A DNA stretch of 64,000 nucleotides from Oleispirillum sp965228165 (GTDB lineage: Bacteria; Pseudomonadota; Alphaproteobacteria; Rhodospirillales; Rhodospirillaceae): NCBI GenBank assembly GCA_965228165.1, contig CBDDHB010000002.1, positions 248,001 to 312,000 of the forward strand, in the 5' to 3' direction. The position numbers and the translations under genes were made by a program. This document shows, in pieces, positions 1 to 5,789 of this stretch (within the stretch, counting starts at the first letter, position 1; each line of letters begins with the position of its first letter). The notes beneath the pieces were generated by a model, which did no database searches, was not told the origin of the DNA, and worked only from the letters and a program-made list of their open reading frames with translations.

Positions 1-492
1 CCGCCAAAGCGGGCCTCCGGTCGGCAGCCGATCCCCGACACAGGCGCCCGGCGGAGCGGCCAGCAGCCGCCAACCCTGGGTGAACAGCCGCCAGCGCGAT
101 GCGCCCGGAATTCGCAGGCCCTTGCCCAGCATCCATGCCGCGCTTTCGCCGCCGGGCGCGATGCGCCAGCACGCGCCGTCGTCGAGGTCGCGGAAGGACA
201 GCGCCTCGGCGGGGAAAAGCGCGGTCGAGGGCGCGCCGATCCGCCGCAGAAAGCCGAGGGTGGCGCGGTTGGCGGAAAACAGCAGATGGCTGCCGTTGTC
301 GATGGAGGTGCCGAACCGCTGATCGGGCAGGGAGCGGCAGCGTCCGCCCAGATGGGTCGCCGCCTCGTACAGGTGGACCTGGGCCCCGGTTTCGGCCATC
401 GCCAGCGCCGCCGCCAGTCCGGCGACGCCGCCGCCGACGACGTGGCAGACCGGTGCGGATTCGAAGCTGAAGGGGGACACGTACTCCGACAT
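1..492 (-). CDS. hpnE: Hydroxysqualene dehydroxylase HpnE, N-terminal part (3' end outside window)
   Basis: FAD-dependent amine-oxidase-family enzyme that removes the hydroxyl from hydroxysqualene to give squalene, the last step of the HpnC-HpnD-HpnE route feeding hopanoid synthesis. The visible 164 codons contain the dinucleotide-binding glycine motif VVGGGVAGLAAALA near residue 18, the acidic end of the second strand (LYEA) and the flavin-linked GGRCRS motif. The ATG lies one base after the stop of the fused hpnC-hpnD gene, so the two are translationally coupled. The gene runs off the left edge, so the substrate domain cannot be judged. The function is inferred from family motifs plus position directly after the synthases. 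Confidence 0.88.
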   Translation of the reverse strand, partial: MSEYVSPFSFESAPVCHVVGGGVAGLAAALAMAETGAQVHLYEAATHLGGRCRSLPDQRFGTSIDNGSHLLFSANRATLGFLRRIGAPSTALFPAEALSFRDLDDGACWRIAPGGESAAWMLGKGLRIPGASRWRLFTQGWRLLAAPPGACVGDRLPTGGPLWR

Positions 493-493
493 T

Positions 494-2254
494 CTATCCT
501 CGGCGCGGCTGGGGCAGGCGCAGCAGACAGAGCAGGCGGGCAATGCGTCCGCGCCGCGCCGGCGGTGCAAGATCGGACCAGCCTTGCCGCGCCATCCGCC
601 GCAGCAGGTCGTCGTAGGCCGCCATCATCGCCCGCGCCGGGAACAGGGCGCGGGCGTTGCCGGGGGTGAGCGCCTTTCGCGCGTCGGCGAACCGTGCCGC
701 CGCCCGTTCCGCCAGCAGGGCGCGCGCCCGCCCGAGGTCGGGGTGCGCGGCGATGGCGGCGGCGTCGCCGAGGGGGATGCCGCAGGCGTCCAGAATGTCG
801 CGGGGCAGATAGCAACGCCCGACCGCCGCGTCCTCGGCGACGTCGCGCAGAATGTTGACGTATTGCAAGGCGTCGCCCAACGCCAGGGCGAAACGGCGCG
901 CCGCCGCGTCCTCCGCCCCCAGCAGGGGCAGGGAAATTAGGCCGACGCTGCCCGCGACGCGGCGACAGTACTGGGCGAAGGTCTCGGCGTCCGGGGCGAC
1001 CACCGGGCCGTCCACGTCCATCCGCATGCCGTCGATCAGGGCGCGGCACTCGGCGAAATCCAGGCCGTGGCGGGCATTGACCGAAGCCAGCGCGTCGGCC
1101 AGCGGCGGTGCGTCGTCGTCGGTCGCGCCGCTCTCCAGGCGGTCGAGGCAGGCCGCCCAGAGATCGAGGGCGCGGTGACGTTCCGGTCGCGTCAGGCCGG
1201 GGTCGTCGGCGATGTCGTCGAGAACCCGGCAGAAGGCATACAGGGCATGCATCGCCTGCCGCCGGTCGCGCGGCAGACAGGCCAGTCCCAGGCGGAAGGA
1301 GGAACCGGAACGCGCCACGATGTCGGCCACCGTCCGCTCCGCCTCGCCGCGCAGAAGCCGGGGGGGGGCGGGCGCGATCAGGGCGCGCAAGGCGACGGCG
1401 GCGGCGCGGGCGAAATCGGCGCGGCGGGGGCGGATTCGTTCCGCCAGGGGATCGCCGCCGCGCAGACGTTTCAGCAGGGCGCGCGCCAGGAAGACGATCG
1501 CCGCCGCCTCGGCCCGCGGACCCGGCGATTGCATCAGGGCGGGCAGGGGCTCCGCCGCGTCGAGCAGTCGGGCGGTGCGGGCGAGGGCGTGGTCCAGGCA
1601 GGCGCGCAGGGCGGGCGAACAGGCGCTGGCGCTCAGATCGGCGGCCTCGGCGCGCGTGCCGTCCGGCCAGGCGAGGGGAATGTAGACGCGGGCGCGCAGG
1701 CGAACGTCCTCGCCGACGTCCTGTACGTGGTTCAGCACCTGCAAGGCGGCGCACAGGGCGTCGGCGGCGGGAACGGCGCGTCGCGCCTCTCCGTGCAGGT
1801 CGAGGAGGAAACGCCCCACCGGCGCGGCGGAGGCGCGGCAGTAGGCCATCAACTCGTCCCACGTCTCGGTTCCCCGGTTTTCGGCATCGCGACGGAAAGC
1901 GGCGAGCAGGGCGCGGGCATGGCCGGTTTCCAGGCCGCGCGCCGTCAGCAGACGGCGCAGATCGGCGGCGGCGGCGACGTTCACCGTTGCGTCGGCGGGC
2001 GGTTCCTCGCCTCGCAGCGCGGCGTCCAGGGCGTCGAGCGCGGCGAGCTTGCGTTGCGGCGTCAGGGTCGGGGAATCGGCGATATCGTCGGCGAATCGGG
2101 CGAAGCGATAGAACGCCCGCACCGCCGCGCGCTCGGCGCGACCGAGAAGCAGCGACGCCACCGGAAAATTCTCCGGTCGGCGGGCTCCGCCCACGGTGTA
2201 TTCGTCGATCGGCGGGATTATGATGGCGTCGCGGGTCAAGGTGGGTTCGGCCAC
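494..2254 (-). CDS. hpnC-hpnD: Fused squalene-forming synthases HpnC-HpnD
   Basis: A 586-residue single reading frame carrying two complete squalene/phytoene-synthase domains that are normally separate proteins of about 280 residues. Residues 1-290 match HpnC (hydroxysqualene synthase), with the first Asp-rich motif DDIAD at 56-60 and the second, NHVQDVGED, at 175-183. Residues 300-586 match HpnD (presqualene diphosphate synthase), with DDIAD at 346-350 and NILRDVAED at 467-475. Both halves keep their diphosphate-Mg2+ aspartates, so both look active. The Pro/Ala linker at residues 294-299 is encoded by a run of nine C (G on the + strand, 1360-1368), so the fusion frame depends on a slippery tract. 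HpnE follows immediately. Whether the fusion is natural or an indel effect is open. Confidence 0.88.
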   Translation of the reverse strand: MAEPTLTRDAIIIPPIDEYTVGGARRPENFPVASLLLGRAERAAVRAFYRFARFADDIADSPTLTPQRKLAALDALDAALRGEEPPADATVNVAAAADLRRLLTARGLETGHARALLAAFRRDAENRGTETWDELMAYCRASAAPVGRFLLDLHGEARRAVPAADALCAALQVLNHVQDVGEDVRLRARVYIPLAWPDGTRAEAADLSASACSPALRACLDHALARTARLLDAAEPLPALMQSPGPRAEAAAIVFLARALLKRLRGGDPLAERIRPRRADFARAAAVALRALIAPAPPRLLRGEAERTVADIVARSGSSFRLGLACLPRDRRQAMHALYAFCRVLDDIADDPGLTRPERHRALDLWAACLDRLESGATDDDAPPLADALASVNARHGLDFAECRALIDGMRMDVDGPVVAPDAETFAQYCRRVAGSVGLISLPLLGAEDAAARRFALALGDALQYVNILRDVAEDAAVGRCYLPRDILDACGIPLGDAAAIAAHPDLGRARALLAERAAARFADARKALTPGNARALFPARAMMAAYDDLLRRMARQGWSDLAPPARRGRIARLLCLLRLPQPRRG

Positions 2255-2326
2255 AGGTTGCGAAGGCCTTCACTATACGGCATCCGGCCCGCGCTCCGCA
2301 GCCAAAACCCCAAGGAGGCCTCGAAG

Positions 2327-3121
2327 GTGTTTCCGGAATCCGTCGAATCCTGGCTGGTCGATGCGGCGCGCCGCCAGGATCGCGACCGCTTCGTCGCGGC
2401 GATGTTCTGTCCCCCGGCGCGGCGCGGCGCGGTCTTCGCCGTCGTCGCCTTCCATGCCGAGATCGCGGCGGTGCGCGACCGGGTGAGCGAACCCGCCCTG
2501 GGGCACGTCCGGCTGCTCTGGTGGCGTCAGGCGCTGGAGCGCGCCGACGCGGCGGAAGACGCCGAGGCGGCGCCCCTGCTGCGCCTGCTGGCGGGACAGC
2601 GGATCTGGCCGGATCTGCGGCCCCGCCTGATTTCCCTGGTCGAGGCGCGTGACCGCGAACTCGACGAACCGCCGCTGGCCGATGCCGACTCCGCCCGCCG
2701 TCGCGTCGCCGCCGCCGAACCGCTCGCCGCCGCCTTCGCCATCGCGGCGGGGGTTCCCGACTACGCGGACGCCCCGGCCACGAAAGACGCGGCGCTCGGC
2801 CACGGCCTGACCGTCCTTCTGCGCGGCATGGCTTCGGATGCGGCGCGCAGGCGTTCCCCCTGGGGCGCGGACGTCGCCGATCCGGCGGTCCGCCGATCTC
2901 TGGCGCGGCACGTCGCCGAGCGTGCCGAAACCGCGATCGCCGCCGCCGTCGCCCAGCCTTCGCCGCGCGATGCCTTCCCCCTGCTGGTTCCGGCGCTTCT
3001 GGCCCGCCAACACCTGCGCCGCCTGCGGCGCGGCGGTTTCGATCCCCTCGATCCGCGCTTTTCCGCCCCCAGCCGGGTGACCCTGGGTCTGCTCTGGTCC
3101 TGGCTGCGTTGCCGCAGGTAG
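2327..3121 (+). CDS. Squalene/phytoene-synthase-fold protein, NDUFAF6-like, probably non-catalytic
   Basis: A 264-residue protein of the trans-isoprenyl-diphosphate-synthase head-to-head family, recognisable by the N-terminal layout (FHAEIAAVRDRVSEPALGHVRLLWWR) but without the DDxxD aspartate clusters seen in the neighbouring HpnC-HpnD. In the family, this branch includes the complex I assembly factor NDUFAF6 and many alphaproteobacterial proteins loosely named phytoene synthase. The start is taken as GTG at 2327 because AAGGAGG lies at 2312-2318, eight bases upstream. It diverges from hpnC-hpnD across 72 bp. A role in complex I assembly or lipid binding is inference. A carotenoid synthase role is unlikely given the missing aspartates. 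Confidence 0.72.
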   Translation: MFPESVESWLVDAARRQDRDRFVAAMFCPPARRGAVFAVVAFHAEIAAVRDRVSEPALGHVRLLWWRQALERADAAEDAEAAPLLRLLAGQRIWPDLRPRLISLVEARDRELDEPPLADADSARRRVAAAEPLAAAFAIAAGVPDYADAPATKDAALGHGLTVLLRGMASDAARRRSPWGADVADPAVRRSLARHVAERAETAIAAAVAQPSPRDAFPLLVPALLARQHLRRLRRGGFDPLDPRFSAPSRVTLGLLWSWLRCRR

Positions 3122-3132
3122 GAAAAACCAAG

Positions 3133-3389
3133 TCGGGGCGCTGCCCCGAGTCCCGCACAGGGTCGCGGACCCTGTGTACCCATTCTGTTTTTCCGCGAAG
3201 CGGGATAAAACGATCACGCGGCGTGATGATTTCATGGCGCTGCGCGCGAAAACACGTATTGGGATCAAAGGGGCCAGCCCCTGTGCGGGTTCAGGGCACG
3301 GAGAACGCCGAAGGCGTTCGTAGGGACGCCGCCAACGGCGGCGGTCCGAGGCGAAGCCGAGGATGAGGAAAACGCACAAAGCGTTTTCC
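3133..3389. repeat. Ladder of consecutive mini-hairpins with mostly 3-base loops
   Basis: Between two convergent genes, the 290 bp gap is packed with perfect or near-perfect dyads placed end to end: 3133-3149 (7 bp stem, loop GCT), 3156-3176 (9 bp, GCG), 3191-3205 (6 bp with one G-T, GAA), 3113+10-3127 i.e. 3113 excluded, the fourth being 3113-free at 3213-3227 (6 bp, CGG), 3269-3282 (5 bp, 4-base loop), 3303-3319 (7 bp, GAA), 3327-3343 (7 bp, AAC) and 3367-3389 (9 bp, 5-base loop). The stems differ in sequence, so this is not a tandem repeat of one unit; the common property is the tight loop. No protein-like frame fits here. Any of these could act as a bidirectional terminator or RNA-stability element. 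Confidence 0.8.
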
Positions 3390-3411
3390 GAACAGCAGCC
3401 CTGGCCTGGTT

Positions 3412-4779
3412 TTATTCCCCGAGCTTTTCCAGCCAGACCGCGAGGTCGGCGAGGGCGCGTTCGCCGTGGGCTTTCTTGCGGTCGGCGCCCTTGAGCTTGC
3501 GGGGTTTGCCGCCGGGTTTGGCGGGTTGGGGTTCGGGTAGGGGCGGGAACAGGCCGAAGGTGACGTTCATCGGCTGGTAGGTTTCGGCGTCCGCGCCGCC
3601 GGTGATGTGGGCGAGCATCGCGCCCATCGCGGTGGTGGGCGGCGGCGGCAGGAAGGGTTTGCCCAGCGCCTGCCACAGGGCGAACCGCCCGGCGAGCAGG
3701 CCGACCGAGGCGCTTTCGACATAGCCCTCGCAGCCGGTGATCTGCCCGGCGAAGCGCAGATTCGGCCGAGTTTTCAGGCGAAGTTGTTCGTCCAACACCT
3801 TGGGCGCGTTCAGGAACGTGTTCCTGTGGATGCCGCCTAGACGGGCGAATTCGGCGTTTTCCAGGCCGGGAATGCTGCGGAAGATGCGCGCCTGTTCGCC
3901 ATGCTTCAGCTTGGTCTGGAAGCCGACCATGTTGTAGAGGGTGCCGAGGGCGTTGTCCTGGCGCAGTTGCACCACGGCGAAGGGTTTGGTTCCGGGCGCG
4001 TGGGGGTTGGTCAGGCCGACCGGTTTCATCGGGCCGAAGGCCAGGGTCATCGGACCGCGTTCGGCCATCACCTCGACCGGCAGGCAGCCCTCGAAATAGG
4101 GGGTGTCCTTTTCCCAGTCCTTGAACTCGACGTATTCGGCGGAAACCAGCGCGGCGACGAAGGCCTCGTACTGCTCCCTGGTCATCGGGCAGTTGATGTA
4201 GTCCCTGCCGGTTCCCTTGTCCCAGCGGGACTGGAACCAGGCCTTGGAAAAATCGATGCTGTCCCGGGTCACCACCGGGGCGATGGCGTCGAAGAACGAG
4301 AGGGAATCCGCGCCCGCGGCCGCGCCGATCGCCGCCGACAGGGCGGGGGAGCAGAGCGGTCCGGCGGCGACGATCCAGAGGCCGCTGTCGGGCGGCGGCA
4401 GGGCGGCGATTTCCTCGCGGACGACGGCGACGTTGGGGTGGCTCTCCAGCGCCGCCTGGACGTCGCGGGAAAAGGCCTCGCGGTCCACCGCCAGCGCTCC
4501 CCCGGCGGGCACCCGGTTGGCGTCGGCGGCGCGCAGGATCAGCGATCCGGCGAGGCGCATTTCCTGGTGCAGCAGGCCGACCGCGCTGGCCGCCGCGTCG
4601 TCGGAGCGCAACGAGTTGGAGCACACCAGTTCGGCGAAGCCGTCGGTGGCGTGGGCGGGGGTGGATCGAATCGGCCGCATTTCGTGCAGGACCACGGAAA
4701 GTCCGCCCTCGGCCAGTTGCCAGGCGGCCTCGCTTCCGGCGAGACCCGCGCCGATGACGTGGACGGTGGGAGCGGACAT
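3412..4779 (-). CDS. trmFO: Methylenetetrahydrofolate-tRNA (uracil-54-C5) methyltransferase TrmFO
   Basis: Folate- and FAD-dependent enzyme that makes ribothymidine at position 54 of tRNA, using 5,10-methylene-THF rather than S-adenosylmethionine. The 455-residue product has the FAD motif VIGAGLAGSEAAW at residues 6-18, the HEMRP segment, and the family signature CSNSLRSDD. Length and C-terminal content match the family. The start at 4779 is chosen over an ATG ten codons upstream because CAGGAGGAACC sits directly before it. The gene is convergent with the gene ending at 3121 and divergent from the rhodanese-like gene at 4897. Confidence 0.93.
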   Translation of the reverse strand: MSAPTVHVIGAGLAGSEAAWQLAEGGLSVVLHEMRPIRSTPAHATDGFAELVCSNSLRSDDAAASAVGLLHQEMRLAGSLILRAADANRVPAGGALAVDREAFSRDVQAALESHPNVAVVREEIAALPPPDSGLWIVAAGPLCSPALSAAIGAAAGADSLSFFDAIAPVVTRDSIDFSKAWFQSRWDKGTGRDYINCPMTREQYEAFVAALVSAEYVEFKDWEKDTPYFEGCLPVEVMAERGPMTLAFGPMKPVGLTNPHAPGTKPFAVVQLRQDNALGTLYNMVGFQTKLKHGEQARIFRSIPGLENAEFARLGGIHRNTFLNAPKVLDEQLRLKTRPNLRFAGQITGCEGYVESASVGLLAGRFALWQALGKPFLPPPPTTAMGAMLAHITGGADAETYQPMNVTFGLFPPLPEPQPAKPGGKPRKLKGADRKKAHGERALADLAVWLEKLGE

Positions 4780-4896
4780 GGTTCCTCCTGCTGTGCGGAG
4801 CCTGCACACTTAAGGCCGAACCTTCGTCCTGTCCAGGCTTGCGTCCGGGCCTGCCCTAAGGTACTTCAACGGACGGGCCGATCAACGGGAGGCGAC

Positions 4897-5376
4897 ATGG
4901 ACGACGCATTGTTGGACAAGATTCTGCACATGCAGCAGTTCTGGGTGGCGTTCTCGTTCCTGGGAATCGCGATCTGGGCGGCCTGGTACTCCTGGCGGCG
5001 CGACCGCTGGAAGGGGCGGGTGCTGACTCCTTCGCAGGTGCAGGGGCTGATCGACGCCGGCGAGGATCCGCTGCTGTGGGACAGCCGCAAGGTCGCGCAT
5101 CGTCGGCGCGATCCGGTGACCGCGAAGGGGGCGTTGGTCATGACCCTGGAGCAGATTCCCGTTACCCTGCGCGACAAGGCGTCGCATCGCCGGTTTCAGG
5201 ATTTGCGTGATGCCCAGATCGTGGTTTTCGACAACGCCTCCGACCGCGCCACCCTGGTGGCGAAGATGCTTCAGGATTTCGGCATGCGCAACGTCGCCCT
5301 GATGCAGGGGGGACTGAAGGCCTGGCGCGCCGCCGGTCTGCCGACCGAGCCCCTGGACGAGGAGAGCAAGGCATGA
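4897..5376 (+). CDS. Membrane-anchored rhodanese-like protein lacking the catalytic cysteine
   Basis: A 159-residue protein with an N-terminal membrane span (about residues 13-31, FWVAFSFLGIAIWAAWY) followed by a rhodanese fold. Recognisable family features are the WDSR strand, the VVFDNASDRA loop and the C-terminal GGLKAW segment. In active sulfurtransferases the loop begins with cysteine (C-x-x-G-x-R); here that position is Asp, so sulfur transfer by the usual mechanism is not expected. ATG at 4897 is preceded by CGGGAGG. Its stop overlaps the start of the DUF4170 gene (ATGA), so the two are co-translated. A scaffold or sensing role is inference only. Confidence 0.78.
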   Translation: MDDALLDKILHMQQFWVAFSFLGIAIWAAWYSWRRDRWKGRVLTPSQVQGLIDAGEDPLLWDSRKVAHRRRDPVTAKGALVMTLEQIPVTLRDKASHRRFQDLRDAQIVVFDNASDRATLVAKMLQDFGMRNVALMQGGLKAWRAAGLPTEPLDEESKA

Positions 5377-5789
5377 CGGTCGATCCCAAACGCTTCTACG
5401 TGGTGGGCGGCGAGTACGCCGATACCGGATTCGCCCGGCCCGCTCCGGGCGTGACCCTGGAATGCCATGGACCGCTGACCGAGGCCGAGGCGCACGATCT
5501 GTGGCGGCGCCTGACCGGCCAGACCGTGGACAACGCGATGGTGCGTTACATGGTCGAGGAACGGGAGGTTTCCGAGCCCTCCTTCGTCGTCGGCGGCGAG
5601 TATGCCGACACCCGTTTCGACCGCTTGGCCGAGGGGGCCGCGCTGGAGGTTCTGGGGCCGTTCGCCTCCGCCGAGGCCCTGATCCAGTGGCGATCCAAAA
5701 CCGCCGCCACGGTGGATTCCTGCCTGCATCGCTACGACGTGGTGACGCAGGCCGAACTGCCCGCCTTCACCGCCCGCCTCAAGGCGTGA
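5373..5789 (+). CDS. Tandem DUF4170 protein
   Basis: A 138-residue protein made of two copies of one roughly 55-residue unit. Each unit opens with (Y/F)VVGGEYADT, has a Gly-Pro turn in the middle (HGPLTEAEA / LGPFASAEA), a tryptophan, and ends with TVD...RY. This matches DUF4170, a short protein usually found as a single unit in alphaproteobacteria; function unknown. The start overlaps the rhodanese-like gene by four bases. The 3' end overlaps uvrA tail-to-tail by 11 bp. Divergence between the two halves outside the core suggests the duplication is not very recent. Confidence 0.75.
   Translation: MTVDPKRFYVVGGEYADTGFARPAPGVTLECHGPLTEAEAHDLWRRLTGQTVDNAMVRYMVEEREVSEPSFVVGGEYADTRFDRLAEGAALEVLGPFASAEALIQWRSKTAATVDSCLHRYDVVTQAELPAFTARLKA

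Noticed and set aside
1360..1368. hpnC-hpnD fusion as a simple artefact of the nine-base tract
   Set aside because: Shifting the frame at the tract in either direction does not produce a nearby hpnC stop, so the fusion cannot be dismissed. It is kept as a finding with the caveat stated.
1067..2326. Very long + strand open frame opposite the hpnC-hpnD gene
   Set aside because: Composition is Gly/Arg/Gln-rich without domains. It is the antisense shadow of a high-GC gene. Only the part from GTG 2327 is real.
3109..3366. Possible small protein through the hairpin ladder
   Set aside because: The translation has no protein-like features and overlaps every dyad. The structure is better explained at the nucleic-acid level.
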